A DNA stretch of 34,596 nucleotides from Caulobacter sp. (GCA_017744495.1 JAGIBE010000221.1:1-34596), one strand, 5' to 3'; numbered from the stretch's first letter, positions 9,160 through 17,805 are shown. The notes: generated from the letters alone by a model not told the origin. Program-made: numbers and translations.

Positions 9160-10710
9160 TCACCAGAACCGTTTGGCCTCGACGAAGGTGACATAGGCGC
9201 CTTGGGCGTCGGCCAGCAGTTCAGCTTCGTGCTCAGAGGCGCCCGCCGTCAACCGTCCGGCGGCGAAGGCGGCCTCGGGATCGTCGCACGACAGGGCCAC
9301 CTCGCGGGCCAGGGCCTCGCGACCGGCCAAGTCGTTCAGCAGGCCCAGCGCGTCCTGCAGATCCTTAGTCGCCTCGACGAAGCGGGCCAGGCGCTTAGGA
9401 TGATCGGGGAACAGCCCGGAAAGATCCTCGACGGCGTAGCGCAGCTTCTTGCCCCGGATGCGCAGATGGTGGCGATCCTCCGGACTGAGGGCGGCCAGGT
9501 CGCGGCCGTCCTTGCGGATGCGGCGGCGGCGCTTGTCCAAAGCCTTCGCGGCAAAGTCGGCGGCGGGCTTCTCGCGGCGCTTCTTCAGGCGGGCGTCCGT
9601 GGTCCAGGCGCCGGCCTCCAGCCAAGCGGCGGCGTCGATCGCCAGGGATCGGAAACGGGCGCTGTCCACGGCCGCGTCGGCCTTGGCGTAGGCCTCCGTC
9701 TGGGCGGCCAGCAGCGCCTTGCCGAAGGCGGCCAAGGCGCGGGCCTCGTCCCGCACGGCGTCCGGCACATCGTCCTCGTTGGCCGGCTCCCGGGCCGTCT
9801 GGGCTTCGACGGCCGGCCGCCAGACGTCGGCGACGAACACGTCCAATCCCCGCGCCGCGCCCAACTCGTCAGCCAGCCACTTCAGCTCGGCCTTGACGTG
9901 GAGGGCGGCCGGATCGCCGGCCAGGGCCTTGAAAGTGGACAGCAGGGCGCGGAACCGGCGGGCCGCCACGCGCAGCTTGTGCACGCGCTCCGGACCTGGA
10001 CGAGCGCGCAGGCTCTCGGCGGCGGCGCACAGTCGGTCCAGGGCCGCACGGCCCAGGGCCTGCAACGCCTCGCCAGTGGTCGCGTCCGGCTTCAGGGCCG
10101 CCTCGGCGCGCGGGCCTTCCGGCTCGCCTCCGAGCTGCCCCAGCGCCAGGGCGTAGCCGCGCTCGGCCTTGCTGACCAGGGATAGGCGCAGCGGCGCATG
10201 GGCGGCCAGGTCGCGGGCCAGGTCGAACAGCACGCGCGGCGCGCCGGCCTTCAGCTCCAGCTCCAGCTCGCTGACCGCCGCGCGGCGGTCGTCGGCCAGC
10301 AGCTCGCCCTGGTCCAAAGCCGCCTCTATGGTCGCCCCGTCGCGCTCGATCAGCCGGGTCACGCGCTTGACGTTGGTAGCGAAGACCGGGGCCAGGGCGT
10401 CGCCGTTGATGACCTGGGCGGCTGGCGTCTTGGCCAGCAGTTCGCGATCGGGCTCGGGCCCGACCACCGCGTTCTCCCATTCACCGCGGGCGAACACCCC
10501 GCCGGACGAGGCCGACTTCAGGGTCTGCTTGCGGCCATTCTCGCCGTCGCGAATGCGCAGGCCGTAGCCCGCCTTGCGCAAGGCGTGGTCGGCCGTGTCG
10601 AAATAGGTGGCGTCGAGCTGACGAACCGCCTCCCGTCCCTCGAGCCGGGCCAGGATCGTGTTCGAAGCCTCCGGGGCGATCAGGAACTTCAGCTCGATTT
10701 CGTGATCCAT
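9160..10710 (-). CDS. CYTH and CHAD domain protein
   Basis: A 516-residue cytoplasmic protein with two domains. The N-terminal CYTH domain (about 1-200) begins with the EIELKF signature at residues 4-9 and shows paired charged strands ([22 protein letters not shown]) of the triphosphate tunnel. CYTH enzymes hydrolyse inorganic triphosphate or related substrates with divalent metals. The C-terminal CHAD domain (about 205-510) is alpha-helical with conserved basic patches ([13 protein letters not shown] near 250, [16 protein letters not shown] further on). CHAD domains bind polyphosphate. The ATG at 10710 is chosen because it starts the family signature. The frame is open for another ~1 kb upstream, antisense to bioB, which is an artefact of GC-rich codons. 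Probable role is polyphosphate metabolism, by family inference. Confidence 0.9.
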   Translation of the reverse strand: MDHEIELKFLIAPEASNTILARLEGREAVRQLDATYFDTADHALRKAGYGLRIRDGENGRKQTLKSASSGGVFARGEWENAVVGPEPDRELLAKTPAAQVINGDALAPVFATNVKRVTRLIERDGATIEAALDQGELLADDRRAAVSELELELKAGAPRVLFDLARDLAAHAPLRLSLVSKAERGYALALGQLGGEPEGPRAEAALKPDATTGEALQALGRAALDRLCAAAESLRARPGPERVHKLRVAARRFRALLSTFKALAGDPAALHVKAELKWLADELGAARGLDVFVADVWRPAVEAQTAREPANEDDVPDAVRDEARALAAFGKALLAAQTEAYAKADAAVDSARFRSLAIDAAAWLEAGAWTTDARLKKRREKPAADFAAKALDKRRRRIRKDGRDLAALSPEDRHHLRIRGKKLRYAVEDLSGLFPDHPKRLARFVEATKDLQDALGLLNDLAGREALAREVALSCDDPEAAFAAGRLTAGASEHEAELLADAQGAYVTFVEAKRFW

Positions 10711-10757
10711 GCGACCCTTATAACCCAGGCTGTCGGCTTTTGGCTGCATCGGCCAGG

Positions 10758-10771
10758 CGAACGATCGTTCG
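10758..10771. promoter_or_regulatory. 14-bp perfect palindrome between CYTH-CHAD gene and bioB
   Basis: CGAACGATCGTTCG is a perfect palindrome, 48 nt upstream of the CYTH-CHAD start and 51 nt upstream of the bioB start. It is well placed as an operator for either divergent gene. No BioR-type TTATNNATAA site is visible in this gap. Confidence 0.4.
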
Positions 10772-10821
10772 GCTCTAGACCGGCTTGCCAATCCCCTTGG
10801 CCGAGTCCAAACCTGCGCGCC

Positions 10822-11838
10822 ATGAGCCAGATCAACCTCGCCGCCCCCCGCCACGATTGGACCCTCGACCAGGTCGAGGCCCTGTTCGACCTGCCGTTCA
10901 TGGAGCTGGTGTTCCAGGCGGCCACCGTGCACCGGACCTGGTTCGACCCCTCGGAGGTGCAACTGTCGCAGCTGCTGTCGGTCAAGACCGGCGGCTGCGC
11001 CGAGAACTGCGGCTATTGCAGCCAGAGCGCCCACTTCAAGACCGGCCTGAAGGCAGAGAAGCTGATGGACGCCGACGTCGTCATCGCCAAGGCTAGGGAA
11101 GCCCGCGAGGGCGGGGCCCAGCGCTTCTGCATGGGCGCGGCCTGGCGCGAGCTGAAGGATCGCGACCTGCCCAAGCTGGCGGCCATGATCGGCGGGGTGA
11201 AGGCCCTGGGCATGGAAACCTGCGCCACGCTCGGCATGCTCACCCCCGAACAGGCCAAGCAGCTGAAGGACGCCGGGCTCGACTACTACAACCACAACCT
11301 CGACACCGGTCCCGAATATTACGGCGACGTGGTCTCGACCCGCACCTACCAAGAGCGACTGGACACCCTGGCCTATGTCCGCGACGCGGGCATGAGCACC
11401 TGCTGCGGCGGCATCGTGGGCATGGGCGAGACCCGCCGCGACCGCGCCAGCCTGCTGCGCCAGCTGGCGACCCTGCCCAGCCACCCCGACAGCCTGCCGA
11501 TCAACGGCCTGGTCCCGGTCAGCGGCACGCCGCTGGGCGACGCGATCCTGAAGGACGGCGCGAAGGCCATCGACTCGCTGGAGTTCGTGCGCACCATCGC
11601 CGTGGCCCGCATCGTCTGCCCCAAGTCCATGGTCCGCCTGTCGGCCGGCCGCGACGAGATGAACCGCGAGCTGCAGACCCTGTGCTTCCTGGCTGGGGCC
11701 AATTCGATCTTCGTGGGCGGCAAGCTGCTGACCACCCCACTGCCGAACATGGACGACGACAGCAAGCTGTTCCACGACCTCGACCTGCGGCCCATGGGCG
11801 TTAAGGCGGCGCCCCCGGAAACGGTGGCGGCGGAGTAG
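10822..11838 (+). CDS. bioB: Biotin synthase
   Basis: Radical-SAM enzyme that inserts sulfur into dethiobiotin, the last step of biotin synthesis. It is cytosolic with 4Fe-4S and 2Fe-2S clusters. The protein has 338 residues. The radical-SAM cysteines are C59, C63 and C66 ([13 protein letters not shown]). Later motifs [20 protein letters not shown] and the arginine-containing SAGRDEM (2Fe-2S ligand region) are all present. The ATG at 10822 is chosen because it gives the usual short N-terminus. The frame is open 624 nt further upstream, antisense to the CYTH-CHAD gene. No other bio gene is adjacent. Confidence 0.97.
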   Translation: MSQINLAAPRHDWTLDQVEALFDLPFMELVFQAATVHRTWFDPSEVQLSQLLSVKTGGCAENCGYCSQSAHFKTGLKAEKLMDADVVIAKAREAREGGAQRFCMGAAWRELKDRDLPKLAAMIGGVKALGMETCATLGMLTPEQAKQLKDAGLDYYNHNLDTGPEYYGDVVSTRTYQERLDTLAYVRDAGMSTCCGGIVGMGETRRDRASLLRQLATLPSHPDSLPINGLVPVSGTPLGDAILKDGAKAIDSLEFVRTIAVARIVCPKSMVRLSAGRDEMNRELQTLCFLAGANSIFVGGKLLTTPLPNMDDDSKLFHDLDLRPMGVKAAPPETVAAE

Positions 11839-11844
11839 GCCCGC

Positions 11845-12777
11845 TCAGGCCGCGCCGATGATCCGCGCCAGTTGGTCGGCCGTCGCCTCGGCCTCCCCGA
11901 CAAGCCAGGTGCGAAAGCGGTCCAGATGCCGCTGGCTCTGAAGATCGGGACGGAAACGCGCCGTGAAGCCGTGCGTGCTCCAACACCCCATTGACACCGG
12001 AAACGGCAGGGCCACCGCGCCGGCGTCCAACCGCTCGACGATCAGGGCCAAGCCGCAGAGCGTGACCCCTGCGTGAGCGGCGACCGCGTCGAGGGCTGGG
12101 CGAAGACGCTGGAGCCGCATGCCGCGGTCGGGATGGGCGCGCGATACGCCATTGGCCTCCACCCAGTCCGGCCAGGACAGGCCCGCAGGGTCGTCCTTGT
12201 AGAAGTCCAGATGCAGGATCGGAAAACCTTCCAGGCGGTCGCGCACCGCTATCGCGCTGGTGCGCTCCACGTTCTCGGGCGAGGTGACAGGAACCACGTA
12301 GTCCCTGAACAGAAGCGTACGTCCAGCCTCGCCGGTCAGCTCGCCAAAGCCGATCTCACAATCGACCCGCCCCAGCCGGCGCGGCGCGTCGCCCTCGCCG
12401 TTGATGCTGAACAGGATGTGCGGATTGGCGGCCCGGAACCGGTCGAGGCGGGGTTTCAGCCACAGGTCCGCGAAGTCCGAGGCGGCGGCGATGTGCAGTT
12501 CTCGGCCTCGCTGGAGCTCCAGTTCCTCGGCGGTCGCCTCTAGCGCCCGGAAGGCCTCGCGCAGGCGGGGTAGAGCCGATCCTAAGCTCGGCGCCGGAGT
12601 GACCCCCGCGCGACCGCGGATCAGCAACTCGACGCCCAGATAGTCCTCCAGCGCCTTGACTCTCTGACCCACGGCGGCCGGCGTTACGCCCAGGTCGGCG
12701 GCCGCGCCTACGAACGAGCCGTGACGCACGGACAGTTCGAGTGCTTGAAGGGATCGCAGATAGGTGGGCGCGGCCAT
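11845..12777 (-). CDS. LysR-type transcriptional regulator (GcvA-like)
   Basis: A 310-residue LTTR. The winged helix-turn-helix occupies about residues 5-62 (LQALELSVRHGSFVGAAADL, TPAAVGQRVKALE). The effector-binding domain starts near 90 (RELHIAAASDFADLWLKPRL) and has the GcvA-like sequence LPRLDRF-type spacing and IGFGEL. It is divergent from the DUF4242 gene across a 107-bp gap containing an AAACCTT-N13-AAGGTTT inverted repeat. This is the classic LTTR arrangement for control of the divergent genes and of itself. The inducer is unknown. It is convergent with bioB, 6 nt apart. Confidence 0.9.
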   Translation of the reverse strand: MAAPTYLRSLQALELSVRHGSFVGAAADLGVTPAAVGQRVKALEDYLGVELLIRGRAGVTPAPSLGSALPRLREAFRALEATAEELELQRGRELHIAAASDFADLWLKPRLDRFRAANPHILFSINGEGDAPRRLGRVDCEIGFGELTGEAGRTLLFRDYVVPVTSPENVERTSAIAVRDRLEGFPILHLDFYKDDPAGLSWPDWVEANGVSRAHPDRGMRLQRLRPALDAVAAHAGVTLCGLALIVERLDAGAVALPFPVSMGCWSTHGFTARFRPDLQSQRHLDRFRTWLVGEAEATADQLARIIGAA

Positions 12778-12792
12778 GCCTCATCCTAAGCA

Positions 12793-12819
12793 AAACCTTT
12801 AGCCACGCCTAGAAGGTTT
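12793..12819. promoter_or_regulatory. LysR-type operator, AAACCTT-N13-AAGGTTT
   Basis: Perfect 7-bp inverted half-sites (12793-12799 and 12813-12819) separated by 13 nt, starting 16 bp upstream of the LysR gene. Total length and dyad symmetry fit an LTTR activation/recognition site for the divergent promoter. Confidence 0.6.
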
Positions 12820-12884
12820 AGATTGCGCCGCCAGGGGGGCGGGGCGATGCTGAGGGCCTTCCAACGGTGATGCGAGGCGGCGCC

Positions 12885-13169
12885 ATGGGCCATCTCAAAC
12901 GTTACCTGGTCGAACGCGAAATCCCCGGGATCGGCGGCATGTCGATCATCGAGCTGTGCGGGGCCGCTCGCGCGTCGAACCAGGCGGTCGAACAGATCGG
13001 CCGCGCGATCCAGTGGCAGCATAGCTATGTCGCCGGTGACCGGACGTTCTGCATCTATCTCGCGGAAGGCGAGGACGTGATCCACGCCCACGCGGAGCTC
13101 AGCGGCTTCCCGGTCACCTCGATCACCGAGATTCCGCAGATCATCGACCCGACCACCGCCAACAACTGA
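12885..13169 (+). CDS. DUF4242 small protein (SCO4226-like, possible metal binding)
   Basis: A 94-residue protein covering the whole DUF4242 domain: RYLVEREIPGIGGMS at the start, then AARASNQAVE, IQWQHSYVAGDRTFCIYLA and a C-terminal SGFPVTSITEIPQIIDPTTA. The family has a ferredoxin-like fold. A Streptomyces member, SCO4226, was reported to bind nickel. Possible ligands here are the His in QHSYV, the Cys of FCIYL and HAHAELS. There is no signal peptide. GTG 12867 and ATG 12870 are alternative starts. ATG 12885 is preferred because GAGG lies 7 nt upstream and it gives the family N-terminus. First gene of a two-gene unit with the diiron oxygenase. Confidence 0.8.
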   Translation: MGHLKRYLVEREIPGIGGMSIIELCGAARASNQAVEQIGRAIQWQHSYVAGDRTFCIYLAEGEDVIHAHAELSGFPVTSITEIPQIIDPTTANN

Positions 13170-13193
13170 CAGGCGGCGAGCCCCCGTCGCGGC

Positions 13194-13212
13194 GTGCGCC
13201 CGGAGGGCGCGC
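13194..13212 (+). other. Intercistronic hairpin between DUF4242 and oxygenase genes
   Basis: GCGCCC-GGA-GGGCGC stem-loop (core 13196-13210), extendable by two weaker pairs, in the 65-nt gap. It has no T run, so it more likely affects mRNA processing or differential expression than termination. Confidence 0.35.
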
Positions 13213-13234
13213 CTCGCCGCGCGAGGAGACGACC

Positions 13235-14146
13235 ATGCTTCAAGGCCTCAGCTACGAGCGACTGCTCGAAACCTCCAAGCGCGTGAATTGGCGCGTGGAG
13301 GACATCATCGGCGCCGATAAGCCGATGGATTTTTCCAAACCCTTCCTGCCAGAGACCTTCGCCCGCACCACCGAGCTCGACTTCCTGAGCCCGGCCGAGC
13401 GCCTCAAGCTCAACCAGATTCGCGCCTTCGTCTATCTGGCGATGTTCGAGCTGGTCGAGCGCTGCATCCTGCCGCTGATCGAAGACCTGGCGCCGTCCAG
13501 GCCCGGCCAAGACCCGCACCGCACACCCGCCCTGGCGCAGTTCGCGGCCGAGGAAGCCAAGCACATCGAGCTGTTCGTGCGCTTCCGCCACGCCTTCGTC
13601 GAAGGTTTCGACGTCGACTGCGGCTTCATCGGCCCGCCCGAGATGATCGGCGAAGCGATCCGCGCCCACACGCGCCTGGGCCTGGCCCTGTTCGTTCTCG
13701 GGATCGAGTGGGCCACCCAACGCCACTATGTCGAGAGCGTCCAGGACGACCAGGATCTGGACCCGCAGTTCAAGAGCCTGCTGAAGAACCATTGGATCGA
13801 GGAGTCCCAGCACGCCAAGCTGGACGCCCTGGTCTTCCACGAACTGGCGGCGCGGGCTGGTCCCGAACAGATCGACCAGGCGATCGACGACTTCCTCGAC
13901 ATCGGCGCCTTCATCGACGGCGGCCTGGGCCAACAGGCGCAGCTCGACCTAGCCAGCCTGGAGGCGGCGATCGGACGCGAGCTTTCGACGGTGCAGAGGG
14001 AGGCCTTCCAGGCCGCCCAGCATCAGGCGATGCGCTGGACCTTCATCGGTTCGGCCCTGCGCAACGAGGGCTTCCTGAGCGCCGTGGGCGAGGTGAGCCC
14101 CAGCGGTCGCGCCAAGCTGGAGAGCGTCGCGCCGGCCTTCTGCTGA
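13235..14146 (+). CDS. AurF-like diiron oxygenase
   Basis: A 303-residue helical protein without signal peptide. Carboxylate and histidine ligands fall in the ferritin-like pattern: E72, E107-x-x-H110, E158, H186, E190-x-x-H193. That is four Glu and three His, with the additional histidine four residues before the second ExxH. This matches the seven-ligand set and nearly the same spacing that I recall for the arylamine N-oxygenase AurF (E101, E136, H139, E196, H223, E227, H230). AurF/CmlI enzymes oxidise aryl amines to nitro groups using O2. The substrate here is unknown. A strong GAGGAG site precedes the ATG. It follows the DUF4242 gene by 65 nt and probably answers to the divergent LysR regulator. 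Confidence 0.75.
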   Translation: MLQGLSYERLLETSKRVNWRVEDIIGADKPMDFSKPFLPETFARTTELDFLSPAERLKLNQIRAFVYLAMFELVERCILPLIEDLAPSRPGQDPHRTPALAQFAAEEAKHIELFVRFRHAFVEGFDVDCGFIGPPEMIGEAIRAHTRLGLALFVLGIEWATQRHYVESVQDDQDLDPQFKSLLKNHWIEESQHAKLDALVFHELAARAGPEQIDQAIDDFLDIGAFIDGGLGQQAQLDLASLEAAIGRELSTVQREAFQAAQHQAMRWTFIGSALRNEGFLSAVGEVSPSGRAKLESVAPAFC

Positions 14147-14167
14147 CCGGTGACCTGTGAGGTCGCG

Positions 14168-14446
14168 CTAACGTTCCTCGTCGAAGCGGTTCGAGACCAG
14201 CTCGGTCAGGGCGTCCAGCGCGGCCTCGGCCTCGGGGCCTTCGGCGGCGATGTCGATGGTGGAGCCGATGCCGGCGGCCAGCATCATCAGGCCCATGATC
14301 GAGCGGGCGTCGACGCTGGTCCCGTCGCGGGCGACCGTGACCTCGGCGTCGAAGCCCGAGGCCAGCTTGACGAACTTGGCCGAGGCGCGGGCGTGCAGCC
14401 CCCGCTCGTTGACGATCTCGACCGTGCGCGCCGCCATGCGACTCAT
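14168..14446 (-). CDS. ptsH: Phosphocarrier protein HPr (PTS/NPr type)
   Basis: A 92-residue HPr. The phosphorylatable histidine is H18 (ERGLHARAS) and the HprK target serine is S49 (ARSIMGLMMLA). It carries phosphate between Enzyme I-Ntr (not in the window) and IIA proteins. The start at 14446 overlaps the IIA stop as ATGA and has GGGAGA just upstream. An internal ATG at 14437 is the alternative. Last gene of the chvI-chvG-hprK-IIA-ptsH operon. In alphaproteobacteria this system is regulatory and does not import sugar. Confidence 0.93.
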   Translation of the reverse strand: MSRMAARTVEIVNERGLHARASAKFVKLASGFDAEVTVARDGTSVDARSIMGLMMLAAGIGSTIDIAAEGPEAEAALDALTELVSNRFDEER

Positions 14447-14850
14447 TTTTCTCCCGCCAGCACGTAGGAGGCCACGGAGATGTATTTGCGTCCAGCCTCC
14501 TGGGCGTGGGCGACACAGGCCTGCAGGGTCTCGCGCTGGCGCACGCTGGCCAGCTTGATCAGCATCGGCAGATTCAGGCCGGCGATCACCTCGGCCTTGG
14601 TCTGCTCCATCACCGAGATGGCCAGGTTCGACGGCGTGCCGCCGAACATGTCGGTCAGCAGAATCACGCCGTCGCCGTCCTGATCGACGGCGGCGCACGC
14701 CTTCAGAATATCCGACCGGCGACGTTCCATGTCGTCTTCCGGGCCGATGCAGATGGCCTTCACCGCGCTCTGCGGTCCGACCACATGCTCCATGGCGGAG
14801 ACGAACTCCTCCGCCAGCCGCCCGTGCGTGACAATCACGAGCCCGATCAT
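14443..14850 (-). CDS. PTS EIIA component, mannose/EIIA-Man family (regulatory)
   Basis: A 135-residue cytosolic IIA-Man domain. The phosphorylated histidine is H9 (VIVTHGRLAEEF), and the conserved TDMFGGTPSN loop lies mid-chain. No IIB/IIC permease is nearby, so it is the orphan regulatory IIA typical of alphaproteobacteria (often named ManX or PtsM). The frame is open to 14877, but the ATG at 14850 starts directly at the first beta strand. It lies 75 nt after hprK and overlaps ptsH by 4 nt. Confidence 0.92.
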   Translation of the reverse strand: MIGLVIVTHGRLAEEFVSAMEHVVGPQSAVKAICIGPEDDMERRRSDILKACAAVDQDGDGVILLTDMFGGTPSNLAISVMEQTKAEVIAGLNLPMLIKLASVRQRETLQACVAHAQEAGRKYISVASYVLAGEK

Positions 14851-14925
14851 GCCTGATCTCTCAAACGGGATCCCCATAACCCGTGGCGGCAGGGAGGCGC
14901 CGCGCGGGCCGTCTTGATACGCTTG

Positions 14926-15360
14926 TTAGTCGGCGACTCCAAGATGCTCGAACATCCGTCTGATTTTCCCGGGGGCGCCGGGTTCCAGCGGCCACAGGTC
15001 GAGCACCTTTATGGAAACGCCTTCGATGACCTCGAACATAGGATCGGGCAACCGTTCCACCGCCTGCGGCCGATCCACGCACCGTACCAGAAGATCGATC
15101 CGCACGAAGGGGCGGCTGGGCTCGGACAGCACGCCCAGGCCTCGCGCTTCGACCAGACCGGACAGCGAATCCGGCGCGCGGCCGTAAAGCTCACCGCCCG
15201 AGACGAACACCAGGACGCGGTCGTCGGCAACCAGGACGAAGCCCTGGTCCAGGGCCCGCAGCGCCAGGTCGCTCTTCCCCACCCCCGACGGACCCTCGAT
15301 CAGCGCCCCGCGCCAGGTTCCCGCCACCCGGCGGGCGATCAGGCCGGCGTGGCGGATCAT
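14926..15360 (-). CDS. hprK: HPr kinase/phosphorylase, short alphaproteobacterial form
   Basis: A 144-residue protein made only of the P-loop catalytic domain. Walker A is GPSGVGKS (residues 23-30), followed by the VADDR segment. It lacks the N-terminal domain of the ~310-residue Firmicute enzymes, as is normal in alphaproteobacteria. It phosphorylates HPr on serine and removes that phosphate, controlling phosphoryl flow through the regulatory PTS. The start overlaps the chvG stop (ATGA). Confidence 0.93.
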   Translation of the reverse strand: MIRHAGLIARRVAGTWRGALIEGPSGVGKSDLALRALDQGFVLVADDRVLVFVSGGELYGRAPDSLSGLVEARGLGVLSEPSRPFVRIDLLVRCVDRPQAVERLPDPMFEVIEGVSIKVLDLWPLEPGAPGKIRRMFEHLGVAD

Positions 15361-17087
15361 TCGCGCGCGCCCCCGTCACGTTGAGAGTCGCGCTGGGACT
15401 CACGCTGGGAATCGCGGGAGCCGCCGTGATGGTGGGGTCCGTGGACGCTCGCCTCGGGCAGGTCGACGCGGAACCGCGCCCCGATCACCTTGCCCTCGGC
15501 GTCCTTGCGATTCTCCGCCCCGATGGTCCCGCCGTGCGCCTCGACGATCTGGCGGGCGATCGACAGGCCCAGGCCCGAATTGCCGCCGAACGCCTTGCCC
15601 TTGGGCCGCGAGGTGTAGAACCGCTCGAAGATGGTCTCGAGGTTGTCGGGCGGAATGCCGGGACCGTCGTCGTCGACCGTGACGACCAGGCGGTTGTGGT
15701 TGTCGCGCAGGCCAGGATCGCGGGAGAGCGTGACCCGCACCTCGCCGTCGGCGGCGCTGAACGAGCGGGCGTTGTCGATCAGGTTGCGGAACACCTGACC
15801 CATAGGGGTCTCGCGCGCCACGATCCGGGCGTGCTGCGGCGCGCGCTTGGCGTCGAAAGTCACCTTCACGCTGCCCGGCGCCTCGCCCGGCCGCAGCTGG
15901 GCTTCGTAGAGATGGATCACCTCGGTCAGCAGCCCGTTCAGCTCGAAGGTCCGCGGCGCTTCGCGCGACAGCTCCGCGTCCAGCCTGGAGGCGTTGGAGA
16001 TGTCGGTGACCAGGCGATCCAGGCGGGTGACGTCCTGCTGCAGGATGTTCAGCAACCGGGCCCGGGCGGCCGGGTCGGTCACCAGATCCAGCGTCTCGAT
16101 CGCCGAGCGGATCGAGGTCAGGGGGTTCTTGATCTCGTGGGCGACGTCGGCGGCGAAGCGCTCGATGGCGTCCATCCGCTCGGACATCGAATCGGTCATC
16201 TCCTCCAGGGCCCGCGACAGATCGCCCAGCTCATCTTTGCGGTCGGAAATGTCGGGCAATGAGATAGCCCGGGCCCCATCCAGGCGCACGCGGTCGGCGG
16301 CGCTGGCCATGCGCAGCACCGGCTGGGCGATCAGGCGGTTGAGCAGGAACGACGAGATCAGGGTGGTGGCGATGGCGATCAGGGCGAACGGCAGCAGAGC
16401 CTTGCGCTCGGCGGCGATGATCTGATCGACGTCGCCGGCCTCCAGGGTCAGGACCCCGAGGATCGCGCGCACGTGCTGGATAGGGATCGATACCGACACC
16501 ACCCGCTCGCCCATCTCGTCGATGCGGGTGCCGGCCACGGGCTCGCCCAGCTTGGCCTGGGCGATCTCGGCGGCCAGGGCCTGGCGGGCCGCTTCGGCGA
16601 CCTCGGGCTTGGTGTCGGGATCGCGGGTCGGCAGGCCGAAGGCCGGTTGGCCCGGCTTGCGGGCCGGCGGCAGGACCTTGGACTCCACGCGGTCGGCGAC
16701 GACATAGCTGTCGGCCAGTTGGTTGCCTTGGGCGTCGAACAGCCGCGCGCGCTGCGAGCGGGGAATGAACAGGCTCTGCAGGATGTCGCTGGCTCGGTCG
16801 GCCATCAGGCTCGGCTCGGGATCGCCCTCTGTCGCGGCCAGGTCGATGACGTTGGCGATCAGCTCGCCCTGGGTGGTCAGGCTGTCGATACGCGTGTTGA
16901 TCAGGCCGCTGCGCAGCTCGTTGAGCACCAGCGCCCCGCCCAGCAGCACCGCCAGGGCCAGCAGATTCAAGCCGATGATCAGCCGGCCCAGGCGCGAGCC
17001 CCTGGGCCAGGCGAATTTGGGCCAGGCGAATTTAGGCCGGGTCATCCGCCGCTTGGGCTGGGCCTCAGGCGCGGTCTTCCCGGCCAT
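15357..17087 (-). CDS. chvG: Sensor histidine kinase ChvG
   Basis: A 576-residue inner-membrane kinase of the ChvG/ExoS family. Order: a basic cytoplasmic tail, TM1 (about 34-56), a ~170-residue periplasmic sensor domain, TM2 (about 231-250), HAMP, HisKA with H317 (AADVAHEIKNPL) and HATPase_c (N and G boxes NLIDNAR, DDGPGIPP, GNSGLGLSIAR). It senses envelope stress and phosphorylates ChvI. Start is uncertain: ATG 17087 lies 7 nt past the chvI stop and is chosen. ATG 17045 is possible. The tail contains a 15-nt tandem duplication. The charged, His/Arg/Ser-rich C-terminus (DSQRESQRDSQRDGG) is repetitive. Confidence 0.93.
   Translation of the reverse strand: MAGKTAPEAQPKRRMTRPKFAWPKFAWPRGSRLGRLIIGLNLLALAVLLGGALVLNELRSGLINTRIDSLTTQGELIANVIDLAATEGDPEPSLMADRASDILQSLFIPRSQRARLFDAQGNQLADSYVVADRVESKVLPPARKPGQPAFGLPTRDPDTKPEVAEAARQALAAEIAQAKLGEPVAGTRIDEMGERVVSVSIPIQHVRAILGVLTLEAGDVDQIIAAERKALLPFALIAIATTLISSFLLNRLIAQPVLRMASAADRVRLDGARAISLPDISDRKDELGDLSRALEEMTDSMSERMDAIERFAADVAHEIKNPLTSIRSAIETLDLVTDPAARARLLNILQQDVTRLDRLVTDISNASRLDAELSREAPRTFELNGLLTEVIHLYEAQLRPGEAPGSVKVTFDAKRAPQHARIVARETPMGQVFRNLIDNARSFSAADGEVRVTLSRDPGLRDNHNRLVVTVDDDGPGIPPDNLETIFERFYTSRPKGKAFGGNSGLGLSIARQIVEAHGGTIGAENRKDAEGKVIGARFRVDLPEASVHGPHHHGGSRDSQRESQRDSQRDGGARE
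17004..17033 (-). repeat. 15-nt perfect tandem duplication in chvG
   Basis: GGGCCAGGCGAATTT occurs twice head to tail (17004-17018 and 17019-17033). It encodes the repeated PKFAW in the cytoplasmic N-terminal tail of ChvG, without breaking the frame. Confidence 0.95.
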
Positions 17088-17094
17088 CTTGCGA

Positions 17095-17805
17095 TCAGGA
17101 TTCGCGATATCGGTAGCCGACGCCATAGAGGGTTTCGATGGAATCGAACTCCGGATCGACCTGCCGGAACTTCTTGCGCATGCGCTTGATGTGGCTGTCG
17201 ATGGTGCGGTCGTCGACATAGACCTGATCGTCGTAGGCGGCGTCCATCAGGTTGTCGCGGCTCTTCACGAAGCCCGGGCGCTGGGCCAGCGACTGCAGCA
17301 GCAGGAACTCGGTGACCGTCAGGCGCACCGGCTTGCCGTCCCACAGGCTGTCGTGGCGCGCCGAGTCGAGCGTCAGCTTGCCGCGCTTCATGATCTTGGA
17401 ATTGGCGGCGCCGGAGGCGACGCTGGCGGCGTCCTCCTCATCCGGACGGGCCCGGCGCAGCACGGCCTTGACCCGCTCCAGCAGCAGGCGCTGGCTGAAC
17501 GGCTTGTGGATGTAGTCGTCGGCCCCGAGGTTGAAGCCGAGGATCTCGTCGATCTCGTCGTCCTTGGAGGTCAGCATGATCACCGGGATCTCGGTGCTCT
17601 GACGCAGGCGGCGCAGCACTTCCATGCCGTCCATGCGCGGCATCTTGACGTCCAGGATCACCAGGTCGGGCGCCTGGCTCTCGACCGCGTCGAGGCCCGA
17701 CGCGCCGTCATAGTAAGCCTTCACGACGTGGCCATGGCTTTCCAGCGCCAGCGAAACCGAAGCGACGATGTTCTCGTCGTCGTCGATGAGAGTAATATCG
17801 GCCAT
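17095..17805 (-). CDS. chvI: Response regulator ChvI
   Basis: A 236-residue OmpR/PhoB-type regulator. The receiver domain has the acidic pocket DDD (8-10), phospho-acceptor D52 ([13 protein letters not shown]) and K101 (DYIHKPFS). The C-terminal winged helix ends in [14 protein letters not shown] and YGVGYRY. It is the partner of ChvG and the first gene of the five-gene operon. In Caulobacter and rhizobia ChvI controls envelope and acid-stress genes. The start ATG has AGGG upstream. Its promoter should lie in the 219-bp gap shared with the divergent gene at 18025. Confidence 0.95.
   Translation of the reverse strand: MADITLIDDDENIVASVSLALESHGHVVKAYYDGASGLDAVESQAPDLVILDVKMPRMDGMEVLRRLRQSTEIPVIMLTSKDDEIDEILGFNLGADDYIHKPFSQRLLLERVKAVLRRARPDEEDAASVASGAANSKIMKRGKLTLDSARHDSLWDGKPVRLTVTEFLLLQSLAQRPGFVKSRDNLMDAAYDDQVYVDDRTIDSHIKRMRKKFRQVDPEFDSIETLYGVGYRYRES

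Noticed and set aside
10711..11775. N-terminal extension of the CYTH-CHAD frame
   Set aside because: Runs antisense through bioB. The EIELKF start at 10710 marks the true N-terminus.
13055..13933. 292-residue open frame on the minus strand
   Set aside because: Antisense to the diiron oxygenase, whose metal ligands mark the real frame.
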